Origin: UBA1757 sp963617485
Lineage (GTDB): Bacteria; Bacteroidota; Bacteroidia; Bacteroidales; UBA1402
Reading direction: 5' to 3'
Assembly: GCA_963617485.1 (NCBI GenBank)
Contig: CAVEPA010000007.1
Coordinates: 62,001-126,000 of the forward strand
Length of the DNA stretch: 64,000 nucleotides
Shown one piece after another: positions 54,279-62,928 of this stretch. The notes below the pieces were generated by a model that searched no databases, was not told where the DNA came from, and was given only the letters and a program-made list of their open reading frames with translations. Every line of letters starts with the position of its first letter. Position 1 is the stretch's first letter. Made by a program: the position numbers and the translations under genes.

Positions 54279-54325
54279 ATTCAGCCAACAGCTTGTAGAC
54301 TTTATTCAGCCAACAGCTTGTAGAC
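54276..54325. repeat. Exact 25-bp tandem duplication over the GH105 stop codon
   Basis: The 25-base unit starting TTTATTCAGCCAACAGC occurs at 54276-54300 and again, identical, at 54301-54325. On the minus strand the unit encodes VYKLLAE and the stop codon, so the outer copy lies just beyond the stop of GH105. Confidence 0.9.
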
Positions 54326-55441
54326 TTCGCTGCCGGCCAGCAGGAAACATCCCAAAGCGAAATCCTCGAAGTCGGGCTCGTGGTCGTAAGCCACGGGCTG
54401 TCCGTCTTTAGGCTCCTTGCCCGTGCCTTGCACATAACCCAAGAAACCGGTGTCGGGATGAACGGCGGCCACCAGCGCCTGCCAGCCTTGCAGCACTGCG
54501 GGCAGGTATTCCTTTTCCGAGAGTATGCCCTGACGGATGCCCCAGGCAAAACCGGCTGTAAACAAAGCCGTGCCGGTGGTCTCTTTGCCGCCGAAGTGCT
54601 CGGGGTCGTGCAGACTGACGTTCCAATAGCCGTCTTCGCGCTGTAAGGGCAGCAGGGCCTTGCACATGGCTTTGAAATCGGACAGATACTGCTTGCGGTG
54701 CGCTTCGTTCTTGGGCGTGAGTTCCATGTAGCGGGCCAGGGCTACCAGTACCCAGCCGTTGCCTCGGGCCCAGTAGCAGTCTTCACCGTTGGGTTCGGTG
54801 TAGGGCGGGCAGAAGTCGGCGTCGCGCCACCACAGGCCGTCCTTGGCGTTCCATAGGCCGCCGCCTATCTCGTTGCGACTACACATATACATCTCGTAAG
54901 CTTTCTCGTAGTAGCGGCTGTCGCCGGTGAGGCCGCCCAGCTGGGCGAAAATGGGCATGGCCATCTGGATGGCGTCTATCCAGGTCCAGTCGCCCTTCTG
55001 GGGCGTGTTCAGCAGCATGTCCATGCATACCTTGATGTTCTGAATCTTATGCGATTCGGGGCAGATATTGTAGAGCGCGATATAAGTTTGGCCGGCGCAC
55101 TGGTTGTCGGCATTGCGGGTGGTATTGCCCCGGTGCAGACCCCATTGGTGATATTCGGCCCAGTCGTAGGCATAGCGGTAATATTCGTCCTTGGGACAAA
55201 TCTGGTAGAGCGCCATCAGGCCTTCGTAGTAAACACCTCGGGTCCAGATATGGCTGGGACGCGATTTTTTGCGTACAAAGCTGTCGGCACCGACATCGCT
55301 GTATTTCTCCATAAAGTACTTGTTGGCCAGTTCCATGGTGGCCAGAATGTCTTTCCCTTGGGGACGCTGTGAGTTGGTGACGGGCTGTGCCGTGACGGTC
55401 AGGGCAAGCAGGCAAAAGCAGGCAATGAGCAGTTTTTTCAT
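54302..55441 (-). CDS. Glycoside hydrolase family 105 (unsaturated rhamnogalacturonyl hydrolase type), secreted
   Basis: Removes unsaturated galacturonyl residues left by pectin and rhamnogalacturonan lyases. The ATG at 55441 gives a signal peptide, MKKLLIACFCLLALTVTAQ; an upstream in-frame ATG adds 15 non-signal residues. The (alpha/alpha)6 barrel markers are HIWTRGVYYEGLMALYQI, TWIDAIQMAMPIFAQLG with the catalytic-type aspartate, YWARGNGWVLVALARYME and KETTGTALFTAGFAWGI. 379 residues, family size. It is 26 bases downstream of rarA. The last codons and stop are tandemly duplicated. Confidence 0.9.
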   Translation of the reverse strand: MKKLLIACFCLLALTVTAQPVTNSQRPQGKDILATMELANKYFMEKYSDVGADSFVRKKSRPSHIWTRGVYYEGLMALYQICPKDEYYRYAYDWAEYHQWGLHRGNTTRNADNQCAGQTYIALYNICPESHKIQNIKVCMDMLLNTPQKGDWTWIDAIQMAMPIFAQLGGLTGDSRYYEKAYEMYMCSRNEIGGGLWNAKDGLWWRDADFCPPYTEPNGEDCYWARGNGWVLVALARYMELTPKNEAHRKQYLSDFKAMCKALLPLQREDGYWNVSLHDPEHFGGKETTGTALFTAGFAWGIRQGILSEKEYLPAVLQGWQALVAAVHPDTGFLGYVQGTGKEPKDGQPVAYDHEPDFEDFALGCFLLAGSEVYKLLAE

Positions 55442-55467
55442 AAAAGCTTGATGTATGTTTTTGATGA

Positions 55468-56745
55468 CTAATATCTGTTTTTCCAACGGTTCTTCAGGAA
55501 ATCGCGCATTTTGTTTTCGGCCGCATTGTCTTGACTTTGCCAGATTTGGCTGCCGTCGATGCCCTGGGGCAGATAAGGCTGTTCGTAGAAATGGCCGGGA
55601 TAGTCGTGCGGATAGCGGTAGTCGACACCATAGCCCATCTTTTCCATCAGGCGGGTAGGGGCGTTGCGCAAGTGCAGGGGCACGGGCAGGTTGCCGCTCT
55701 GCCTGACCATTTGCAGGGCCTTGTCAACGGCCAAATAGGCCGAGTTGCTCTTGGGGCTGGCGGCCAGATAAATGGTGGTTTCCGACAGCACGATGCGGGC
55801 TTCGGGCCAGCCTATCTTGTGGATGGCTTCGAAACAGGCGTTGGCCAGCAGCAGCGCGTTGGGGTTGGCCAGCCCGATATCTTCCGAGGCCGAAATAATA
55901 AGTCTGCGAGCAATGAACTTGGGGTCTTCGCCGCCTTCTATCATGCGGGCCAGCCAGTAGACAGCCGCTTGCGGGTCGCTGCCACGGATAGATTTGATGA
56001 AAGCCGAGATGATGTCGTAGTGCATCTCGCCGTCCTTGTCGTAGGCCAAGGGGTTCTCCTGCAGCCGTTCTATCACCTTGGCGTTGTCGATGACGATGGT
56101 TTGTTGGGGGTCGGATGTCTGGCACATCAGCTCGAGGATATTGAGCAGTTTGCGGGCATCGCCGCCGGCGAAACGGTACAGGCTCTCGCGCTCTTCGAGG
56201 CGGATGTCCAGCTGTTTGAGCTCGCTGTCCTGGTGGATGCTCCGGTCGATGAGTTCGTCCAAATCGGCGTTCTCCAGAGGCTTGAGCGTGTACACCTGGC
56301 AGCGCGAGAGCAGTGGCGTGATGACTTCGAACGATGGATTCTCGGTGGTGGCGCCTATCAGCACCACGGTACCGTTCTCGACGGCGGCCAGCAGCGAGTC
56401 TTGCTGGGCCTTGTTGAAACGGTGTATCTCGTCGATGAACAGGATGGGTTGCTTGCTGTCGAAAAAGCGGCTGCCGCGCGCCTTGTCGATGACTTCGCGC
56501 ACTTCCTTTACGCCCGAAGCGATGGCGCTGAGCGTGAAGAAAGGACATTCCAGCTGCGTGGCCACGATGCGCGCCAGGGTGGTCTTGCCCACACCGGGAG
56601 GCCCCCAAAGTATAAAGGAGGACAGCCGCCCGCTTTCTATCATCTTGCGGAGGACGGCACCGGGCCCTACCAAATGCTTCTGTCCCACGTATTGGTCGAG
56701 GCTTTGGGGCCGCATGCGTTCTGCCAAAGGTTGTGCCATAGCCAC
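55468..56745 (-). CDS. rarA: Replication-associated recombination protein A (clamp-loader-like AAA+ ATPase)
   Basis: Acts at stalled replication forks together with SSB and RecA. 425 residues (423 from the second ATG, 56739). Walker A is WGPPGVGKTTLARI, Walker B ILFIDEIHRFNKAQQD, sensor 1 LIGATTENPSFEV with LLSRCQVY. The C-terminal MgsA-type tetramerisation domain has SEDIGLANPNALLLANACFE and LPVPLHLRNAPT. Cytoplasmic. It is followed by GH105 at 26 bases, which is probably read through rather than functionally linked. Confidence 0.95.
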   Translation of the reverse strand: MAMAQPLAERMRPQSLDQYVGQKHLVGPGAVLRKMIESGRLSSFILWGPPGVGKTTLARIVATQLECPFFTLSAIASGVKEVREVIDKARGSRFFDSKQPILFIDEIHRFNKAQQDSLLAAVENGTVVLIGATTENPSFEVITPLLSRCQVYTLKPLENADLDELIDRSIHQDSELKQLDIRLEERESLYRFAGGDARKLLNILELMCQTSDPQQTIVIDNAKVIERLQENPLAYDKDGEMHYDIISAFIKSIRGSDPQAAVYWLARMIEGGEDPKFIARRLIISASEDIGLANPNALLLANACFEAIHKIGWPEARIVLSETTIYLAASPKSNSAYLAVDKALQMVRQSGNLPVPLHLRNAPTRLMEKMGYGVDYRYPHDYPGHFYEQPYLPQGIDGSQIWQSQDNAAENKMRDFLKNRWKNRY

Positions 56746-56762
56746 TTGTGAATTTTAACCTG

Positions 56763-56856
56763 CAAATATAGCATATATGGCGAGGATTTGCACCATCTGA
56801 AACGAAAAACAAAATCACTAAAAAATTGTTAGCGCTGAAAATATTCATTACTTTCG
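56763..56856. promoter_or_regulatory. Divergent promoter region of rarA and serC
   Basis: The minus strand reads TATATTTG (plus 56763-56770), an exact -7 box facing rarA. The plus strand has TACTTTCG (56849-56856) with ATTG 20 bases upstream (56825-56828) facing serC, a near match to TTTG-N20-TAnnTTTG. Confidence 0.45.
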
Positions 56857-56884
56857 CGCCGTATAACAATCAATTTTTTACGAA

Positions 56885-57958
56885 ATGAAAAAACATAACT
56901 TTTCTGCCGGTCCCTCCATTCTGAGTGAGTACGCTATCAAAAACACAGCCGATGCCGTTTTGAACTTTGCCGGAACCGGTCTTTCTCTGATGGAAGTTTC
57001 TCATCGTGGAAAGGAATTCACTGCCGTTATCACCGAAGCAAACCAGCTCATCAAGGAGCTGTTGCAAGTGCCTGAAGATTTCGAAGTAGTGTTCCTGGGC
57101 GGCGGTGCCAGCCTGCAGTTCTGTATGGCTCCTTACAACTTCTTGGAAAAGAAAGCCGCTTTCCTCGATACCGGTACTTGGGCCAGCAAGGCCATCAAAG
57201 AGGCCAAACTCTTTGGCGAAGCCGTTGTCGTGGCATCATCCAAGGCAGACAATTATACTTATATCCCCAAAAACTTCGAAGTGCCTGCCGATGCAGATTA
57301 CTTCTACTATTGTACCAACAACACCATCTACGGTACCGAGCTGCATAAGGACCTCTCGTTCGGCAATCTTCCCATTATTGCCGATATGTCGTCCGACATT
57401 TTCTCGCGTCCCATCGACTTTACGCACTACGACCTCATCTTTGCCGGTGCGCAGAAGAACCTGGCTCCCGCCGGTGTTACCATCGCCATTGTGCGCAAGA
57501 GCGCTCTGGGCCGCGTAAGCCGCGCCATTCCCACCATGCTGGATTACCGCACCCACATCGACAAAGGCTCTATGTTCAATACACCTCCTGTATTGCCCAT
57601 CTTCACGGCACTGCAGACGGCCAAATGGTATCAGTCTATCGGCGGTATCGACGCTATCTACAAACGCAACACCGAAAAGGCCGCTTTGCTCTACGATGAA
57701 ATCGACAACAACCGCATGTTCAAGGGTACCGTTACTTGCAAGGAAGACCGTTCTATCATGAACGTATGTTTCGTTATGGCCGAAGGTTACGAGGCTTTGG
57801 AAGCCGATTTCGCCCAGTTCGCTACCGAAAGGGGTATGGTCGGTTTCAAGGGTCACCGTTCGGTGGGCGGTTTCCGTGCTTCCATCTACAACGCCATGCC
57901 TATCGAAAGCGTTCAGGCTTTGGTTGATACGATGAAGGAATTTGCCGCAAAGCACTAA
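56885..57958 (+). CDS. serC: Phosphoserine aminotransferase
   Basis: Converts 3-phosphohydroxypyruvate to phosphoserine (also used in pyridoxine synthesis in some bacteria). 357 residues with the family start MKKHNFSAGPSILSEYAI, LSLMEVSHRGKEF, FLGGGASLQF, and the PLP lysine at about 191 in AGAQKNLAPAGVTIAI. The C-terminal GHRSVGGFRASIYNAMP binds the phosphate. It is 24 bases ahead of serA. The three-gene run serC-serA-DUF1015 looks like one operon. Confidence 0.95.
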   Translation: MKKHNFSAGPSILSEYAIKNTADAVLNFAGTGLSLMEVSHRGKEFTAVITEANQLIKELLQVPEDFEVVFLGGGASLQFCMAPYNFLEKKAAFLDTGTWASKAIKEAKLFGEAVVVASSKADNYTYIPKNFEVPADADYFYYCTNNTIYGTELHKDLSFGNLPIIADMSSDIFSRPIDFTHYDLIFAGAQKNLAPAGVTIAIVRKSALGRVSRAIPTMLDYRTHIDKGSMFNTPPVLPIFTALQTAKWYQSIGGIDAIYKRNTEKAALLYDEIDNNRMFKGTVTCKEDRSIMNVCFVMAEGYEALEADFAQFATERGMVGFKGHRSVGGFRASIYNAMPIESVQALVDTMKEFAAKH

Positions 57959-57982
57959 GTAATCTGTAAAAAATAAGAAATC

Positions 57983-58903
57983 ATGAAAGTTTTAATTGCT
58001 ACTGACAAGCCTTTCGCCCCTGTGGCCGTCAAAGGCATCAGGGAAGTGGTTGAAGGCGCTTCCTATCAGTTGGCCCTGCTCGAAAAATACGGATCCAAGG
58101 CCGAACTGCTCAAGGCTGTGGCCGATGCCGACGCCATTATTATCCGTAGCGATATTATCGATAAAGAAGTGCTGGACGCTGCCGCTCAGCTGAAGATTGT
58201 GGTTCGCGCCGGTGCAGGTTACGACAATGTTGACTTGGAGGCCGCCACGGCCAAGGGTGTCTGCGTGATGAACACGCCCGGTCAGAATGCCAATGCTGTG
58301 GCCGAACTGGCCTTGGGCCTGATGGTTTATGCTCAGCGCAACTTCTACAACGGCACTTCCGGCACCGAACTGAAAGGCAAGAAACTGGGTATCCACGCCT
58401 ATGGCAACGTAGGCCGCAACGTGGCCCGCATCGCCAAGGGCTTCGGTATGGAAGTGTATGCCTACGATGCTTTTGTTCCCGCTGCTGCCATGCAGAGCGA
58501 AGGTATCATCCCCGTAGCCAAGGTCGAAGACCTCTACAGCACCTGCAATGTGGTGTCGCTGCACATTCCCGCTACGGCCGAAACCAAGAACTCCATCAAT
58601 GCTGCCTTGGTGGGCAAGATGCCCAAGGGCGGTTTGCTGGTGAACACGGCCCGCAAGGAAGTTATCGATGAAGCTTCTCTGTTGCAGCTCCTGGGCGAAC
58701 GCACCGATTTGAAGTATGTGACCGACATCATGCCGGCTACCCACGACAAGTTTATGGAAAGCTGCCCCGGCCGTTATTTTGCCACGCCCAAGAAAATGGG
58801 TGCCCAGACGGCCGAAGCTAACATCAACGCCGGTATTGCAGCCGCCAAGCAAATAGTCGATTTCTTTGTGAATGGCAACGAAAGATTCCGTGTAAACAAG
58901 TAA
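57983..58903 (+). CDS. serA: D-3-phosphoglycerate dehydrogenase (short form)
   Basis: Oxidises 3-phosphoglycerate with NAD as the first step of serine synthesis. 306 residues, the short form without ACT or ASB regulatory domains. Substrate loop IVVRAGAGYDNVDLEAATAK; NAD-binding region LGIHAYGNVGRNVARIAKGF, in which the second glycine of the usual GxGxxG is Tyr-Gly (AYGNVGR); catalytic arginine in VNTARKEVIDE. The catalytic His region near the C-terminus is not the textbook GGAALDVF pattern but MPATHDKFMESCPGRYFATP. Order with serC supports the assignment over a generic 2-hydroxyacid dehydrogenase. Confidence 0.9.
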   Translation: MKVLIATDKPFAPVAVKGIREVVEGASYQLALLEKYGSKAELLKAVADADAIIIRSDIIDKEVLDAAAQLKIVVRAGAGYDNVDLEAATAKGVCVMNTPGQNANAVAELALGLMVYAQRNFYNGTSGTELKGKKLGIHAYGNVGRNVARIAKGFGMEVYAYDAFVPAAAMQSEGIIPVAKVEDLYSTCNVVSLHIPATAETKNSINAALVGKMPKGGLLVNTARKEVIDEASLLQLLGERTDLKYVTDIMPATHDKFMESCPGRYFATPKKMGAQTAEANINAGIAAAKQIVDFFVNGNERFRVNK

Positions 58904-58929
58904 TCTCGCTAACATATCATACAACGATT

Positions 58930-60171
58930 ATGGCAAAAGTTAAACCTTTCCAAGGTTGGAGGCCACCTGTAGACTTAGTCGAACAGGTGGTTTCGCGTCC
59001 TTATGACGTGTTGAATTCGCAAGAGGCCCGCGCTGAGGCCGAGGGTAACGAAAAGTCTCTGTATCACATCATCAAGCCCGAAATCGACTTTCCTGAGGGT
59101 ACCGACGAACACGACCCCAGGGTGTACGACAAGGCTGTGGAGAATTTCAACAATTTCCGCAAGCAGGGCTGGCTGGTGCAAGATAAGAAAGAGCTCTACT
59201 ACATTTACGCTCAAACCATGGACGGCCGTACGCAATACGGTTTGGTGGTCTGCGCCAATGTGGACGACTATCTGAACAATGTCATCAAGAAGCACGAGCT
59301 GACGCGCCGCGACAAGGAAGAAGACCGCATGAAACATGTGCGCATCAATTCCGCCAATATCGAGCCCGTGTTCTTCGCCTATCCCGCGCAGAAGGAACTG
59401 GACGCTATCGTGGCCGAGTGGACTGCCAAGCCCGCCGTTTACGATTTTGTGGCTCCCGATGGTTTCGGCCATCATTTCTGGGTGATAGACGACGATGCCA
59501 CCATAGCCAAGATTACAGAGTGTTTCGCCAAGATTCCTTCGCTGTATATCGCTGACGGTCATCACCGTACGGCTGCCGCTGCCTTGGTGGGCAACGAAAG
59601 GCGTCTGGCCAATCCCCAGCATCGTGGCGATGAGGAATACAACTATTTCCTGGCTGTCTGCTTCCCCGAAAACCAACTGAAGATTATCGACTACAACCGT
59701 CTGGTAAAAGACTTGAACGGTCTGAGCGATGCCGAATTTCTGCACGCGCTCGAAGAAGATTTCACGGTTGTGCCCAAGGGTGCCGATATTTACAAGCCGG
59801 CTGCGCTGCATGAGTTCTCGCTTTATCTTGGCGGTCAATGGTACGCACTCACTGCCAAGCCAGGCCGTTACGACGACAACGACCCCATTGGTGTGCTGGA
59901 TGTGACCATCTCGTCTAACCTTATCTTGGATAAGATTCTGGGTATTAAGGACCTGCGTAGCGACAAGCGTGTCGATTTCGTGGGCGGTATCCGTGGCTTG
60001 GGCGAGCTGAAGCGTCGTGTGGACAGTGGCGAAATGAAGGCGGCGCTGGCTTTGTATCCTGTGTCGATGAAGCAGCTGATAGACATTGCCGACAGTGGCA
60101 ATATCATGCCGCCCAAGACAACCTGGTTCGAGCCTAAGTTGCGTTCAGGCTTTGTTATCCACACCTTCTGA
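58930..60171 (+). CDS. DUF1015-family protein in the serine operon
   Basis: Cytoplasmic protein of 413 residues. Opening AKVKPFQGWRPPVDLVEQVV and RPYDVLNSQEARAEAEGNEK is the DUF1015 signature. A central YIADGHHRTAAAALVGNE resembles the DGHHR segment of ParB/sulfiredoxin-like free-serine kinases (SbnI and archaeal SerK). The C-terminal part has VDFVGGIRGLGELKRRVDSG. It lies 26 bases after serA, and a serB-like phosphatase is not seen in this window. A kinase or phosphoserine-related role is my inference; no direct evidence. Confidence 0.85.
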   Translation: MAKVKPFQGWRPPVDLVEQVVSRPYDVLNSQEARAEAEGNEKSLYHIIKPEIDFPEGTDEHDPRVYDKAVENFNNFRKQGWLVQDKKELYYIYAQTMDGRTQYGLVVCANVDDYLNNVIKKHELTRRDKEEDRMKHVRINSANIEPVFFAYPAQKELDAIVAEWTAKPAVYDFVAPDGFGHHFWVIDDDATIAKITECFAKIPSLYIADGHHRTAAAALVGNERRLANPQHRGDEEYNYFLAVCFPENQLKIIDYNRLVKDLNGLSDAEFLHALEEDFTVVPKGADIYKPAALHEFSLYLGGQWYALTAKPGRYDDNDPIGVLDVTISSNLILDKILGIKDLRSDKRVDFVGGIRGLGELKRRVDSGEMKAALALYPVSMKQLIDIADSGNIMPPKTTWFEPKLRSGFVIHTF

Positions 60172-60182
60172 TTGGCCGGCTT

Positions 60183-60770
60183 TTGGACGCATATAAAACG
60201 ATACAGAGCCCTACCGAGGGTATTTACAAGGAGAAAGGCAGTAAATTTCTGTCTTTCGCCTTTTCTGTGAACAGCGTCCAAGAGGCGATGGACAAGGTAG
60301 AGGAGCTGCGCAAGCGTTTTCACGATGCCCGTCATGTGTGCTATGCCTACGCGGTGGGCACCGGGCAGCCCCAGACCCGTGTCAACGACGACGGCGAGCC
60401 TTCCGGTACGGCCGGGCGGCCTATTATGGGACAGATACTGTCCTTCGGGCTGCACAATGTGCTGGTAGTGGTGGTGCGCTATTTCGGCGGCATTCTGCTG
60501 GGTACGGGCGGGCTGACGGTGGCTTACAAGACGGCTGCGCAAGATGCGTTGCAACAAGCGCAGATAGTGGAGCGTGCGGTGGAAGTGCCGCTGCATGTCA
60601 GCTTCGATTATCTGGTGATGAACGATGTGATGAAGGCTATCAAGGAAGCCCGCCTGCGGGTGTTGAACCCCGTTTACGGCCAGCAGTGCAGCCTTGATGT
60701 GCTTTGTCCGCAAGCCTCTTTGCCAGCCTTGAAAAACAGATTGTCGAACATTGAGTCTGTAGAATTATGA
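60183..60770 (+). CDS. YigZ/IMPACT-family protein (UPF0029)
   Basis: Protein of 195 residues. No in-frame ATG exists at the expected start, and the TTG at 60183 gives (M)DAYKTIQSPTEGIYKEKG, the normal family N-terminus, so TTG is the likely start codon. Motifs are SKFLSFAFSV, DARHVCYAYAVG, DDGEPSGTAGRPI and VVRYFGGILLGTGGL, the IMPACT core. A C-terminal DUF1949-like segment follows. Members affect translation or ribosome-associated regulation; the exact bacterial role is unsettled. Overlaps smpB by 4 bases. Confidence 0.9.
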   Translation: MDAYKTIQSPTEGIYKEKGSKFLSFAFSVNSVQEAMDKVEELRKRFHDARHVCYAYAVGTGQPQTRVNDDGEPSGTAGRPIMGQILSFGLHNVLVVVVRYFGGILLGTGGLTVAYKTAAQDALQQAQIVERAVEVPLHVSFDYLVMNDVMKAIKEARLRVLNPVYGQQCSLDVLCPQASLPALKNRLSNIESVEL

Positions 60771-61228
60771 AAGTTGAACGTACGGTCTTGATAAAGAACA
60801 AAAAGGCTTCCTTCGATTACATCCTTTTGGATACCTTTACGGCCGGTATCGTGCTGACGGGTACCGAAATAAAGTCGATACGTCTGGGCAAGGCCAACCT
60901 CAGCGACAGCTATGCCTGTTTCTATGCGGGCGAACTTTGGGTGAAGGGCGTGCAGGTATCGGCCTACGAAAACGGTTCCTACAACAACCACGACCCCAAA
61001 CGCGACCGCAAGTTGCTGCTGACCCGGCGCGAACTTCGCAAGATTGAGCGTCTTACCAAGGAAACGGGTTTCACCATCGTGCCGATAAAGATGTACATCA
61101 ACGAGAAGGGCTGGGTAAAAATGGACATCGCCGTTGCCAAGGGCAAAAAAGCTTACGACAAGCGCGAAAGCCTGAAGGAAAAGGACGATCGTCGAGATAT
61201 GGACCGTGTTTACAAAAGCAGATTATAG
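60767..61228 (+). CDS. smpB: SsrA-binding protein SmpB
   Basis: Partner of tmRNA in trans-translation rescue of stalled ribosomes. 153 residues with the OB-fold signatures TFTAGIVLTGTEIKSIRLGK, NLSDSYACFYAGELWVKG, DRKLLLTRRELRKIERLTKE and the C-terminal GKKAYDKRESLKEKDDRRDM tail that enters the mRNA channel. The ATG overlaps the yigZ stop (ATGA). The next gene follows by 2 bases. Confidence 0.96.
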   Translation: MKVERTVLIKNKKASFDYILLDTFTAGIVLTGTEIKSIRLGKANLSDSYACFYAGELWVKGVQVSAYENGSYNNHDPKRDRKLLLTRRELRKIERLTKETGFTIVPIKMYINEKGWVKMDIAVAKGKKAYDKRESLKEKDDRRDMDRVYKSRL

Positions 61229-61230
61229 TT

Positions 61231-61974
61231 ATGAAGAATATCGTTCTGGCGGCCGGTTATGCCACACGCATGTACCCGCTTACCGAAAACTTTCCCAAAC
61301 CCCTGTTGCGCATAGGCAAGAGCAGTATCTTGGACCGTATGCTCCAGGATGTAGATGCCCAGCCTTGCATAGATGGGCATATCATTGTTTGCAACCACAA
61401 GTTTCACGCTATTTTTGAGGATTGGGCCGCTGAGGCTGCCCGCGAAGGCCGCTACAGCAAACCTCTCCGCATCGTTGACGACGGCTCTACCGACAACGAC
61501 AACCGCATTGGTGCCGTGGGAGACCTCATCCTGGCACTGCAAAGCTGCCATATCGAGGACGATATTCTCGTGGCCGCCGCCGACAATTTGTTGGACTTCT
61601 CGCTCTCGTCGCTCATCGACTATTTTCAGCAGGTGGGCACTTCGGTTATTTTCTATTATCACGAGCCCGATGCCCAGCGCATTCGCAAGACCGGAGTGGC
61701 CTTGCTCGACAGCGAGGGTCGTGTGCTTTCGCTCGAAGAAAAGCCCGAGCAGCCCAAGAGCGACTGTGCCGTGCCGCCTTTCTATGCCTACACCAAGGCC
61801 GATTTGCCGCATATCTTGCGTGCGATAGAAAACGGTTGCCGCTACGATGCCCCGGGCAATCTGGCCCGCCATATCTCGCAGGTGAGCGTGCTGCACGCGG
61901 TGGAAATGCCCGGCAAGCGCATCGACATCGGCAGTCTGGATAATTATCTAGCACTGAAAGACGCTGATATTTAA
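61231..61974 (+). CDS. Sugar-nucleotide NTP transferase
   Basis: Nucleotidyltransferase of 247 residues. The N-terminal MKNIVLAAGYATRMYPLTEN with FPKPLLRIGKSSILD is the Gx(G)T-R-x(5)-P-K pattern of sugar-1-phosphate nucleotidyltransferases. The metal-binding aspartate appears in VAAADNLLDF, and EEKPEQPKSD is the usual lysine/glutamate block. It is shorter than RmlA and lacks the dimer-forming C-terminus, resembling MurU- or HddC-like enzymes. Substrate undetermined. It lies 19 bases upstream of rmlA. Confidence 0.82.
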   Translation: MKNIVLAAGYATRMYPLTENFPKPLLRIGKSSILDRMLQDVDAQPCIDGHIIVCNHKFHAIFEDWAAEAAREGRYSKPLRIVDDGSTDNDNRIGAVGDLILALQSCHIEDDILVAAADNLLDFSLSSLIDYFQQVGTSVIFYYHEPDAQRIRKTGVALLDSEGRVLSLEEKPEQPKSDCAVPPFYAYTKADLPHILRAIENGCRYDAPGNLARHISQVSVLHAVEMPGKRIDIGSLDNYLALKDADI

Positions 61975-61993
61975 TCAATTACATCATATCACT

Positions 61994-62899
61994 ATGAAAG
62001 GAATCGTTCTGGCAGGTGGTTCGGGTACAAGGTTGTATCCTATCACCAAAGGTGTGAGCAAGCAATTGTTGCCCGTGTACGACAAACCGATGGTGTATTA
62101 TCCCATTTCGGTGCTGATGCAGGCGGGCATCCGTGAAATTCTTATCATTTCCACGCCGCAGGATTTGCCCGGCTTCAAACGTCTGTTGGGCGACGGTTCC
62201 GACTATGGCGTGCAGTTTACCTATGCCGAGCAACCCAGTCCCGACGGTTTGGCCCAAGCCTTTATTATCGGTGAGGACTTTATCGGCGAGGACAGTGTTT
62301 GCTTGATTTTGGGCGACAATATCTTCCACGGCAACGGTATCAACCGGATGCTGCGTGAAGCAGTGCGCGCTGCCGAGCACGAAGACAAAGCTACCGTTTT
62401 CGGCTATTGGGTGAACGACCCCGAGCGTTATGGTGTGGCCGAGTTCGATGCTCAAGGCAATTGTCTGAGCATAGAGGAGAAACCCCTTCATCCCAAGAGC
62501 AATTATGCGGTGGTGGGCCTTTATTTCTATCCCAACCGGGTGATAGATGTGGCCAAGACCATACGTCCTTCGGCGCGAGGCGAATACGAGATTACTTCGG
62601 TGAACCAGCGCTTTTTGGAAGACGGCCAGTTGAAGGTGCAAATTTTCGGTCGAGGCTTTGCCTGGCTCGATACGGGTACGCACGATTCGCTCTCGGAAGC
62701 ATCCACTTTTGTGGAGGTGATAGAGAAGCGTCAGGGCTTGAAGGTGGCCTGTCTGGAGAGCATCGCCTATCGTCAGGGCTGGATTAGCGAGGAACGCTTG
62801 CGTCAGGTGGCGCAACCCATGATTAAGAACCAGTACGGCCAGTACCTGCTCAAGGTGATAGATGAGATGAAGGAACCGCACTATTATTCCCAAGATTGA
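61994..62899 (+). CDS. rmlA: Glucose-1-phosphate thymidylyltransferase
   Basis: First step of dTDP-L-rhamnose synthesis. 301 residues, normal length. MKGIVLAGGSGTRLYPITKG with VSKQLLPVYDKPMVYYPISV binds the nucleotide and metal; LILGDNIFHGNGI carries the catalytic aspartate; SIEEKPLHPKSNYAVVGLYF and FAWLDTGTHDSLSEAS complete the sugar site. Followed by rmlC at 29 bases and rmlD at 15 bases. Confidence 0.96.
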   Translation: MKGIVLAGGSGTRLYPITKGVSKQLLPVYDKPMVYYPISVLMQAGIREILIISTPQDLPGFKRLLGDGSDYGVQFTYAEQPSPDGLAQAFIIGEDFIGEDSVCLILGDNIFHGNGINRMLREAVRAAEHEDKATVFGYWVNDPERYGVAEFDAQGNCLSIEEKPLHPKSNYAVVGLYFYPNRVIDVAKTIRPSARGEYEITSVNQRFLEDGQLKVQIFGRGFAWLDTGTHDSLSEASTFVEVIEKRQGLKVACLESIAYRQGWISEERLRQVAQPMIKNQYGQYLLKVIDEMKEPHYYSQD

Positions 62900-62928
62900 C
62901 TTTATTGAGATACTAAACATCTTTTCAG

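Noticed and set aside
39713..55441. Polysaccharide utilisation locus around GH95 or GH105
   Set aside because: No SusC or SusD genes, hybrid two-component regulator or sulfatase lies near either enzyme.
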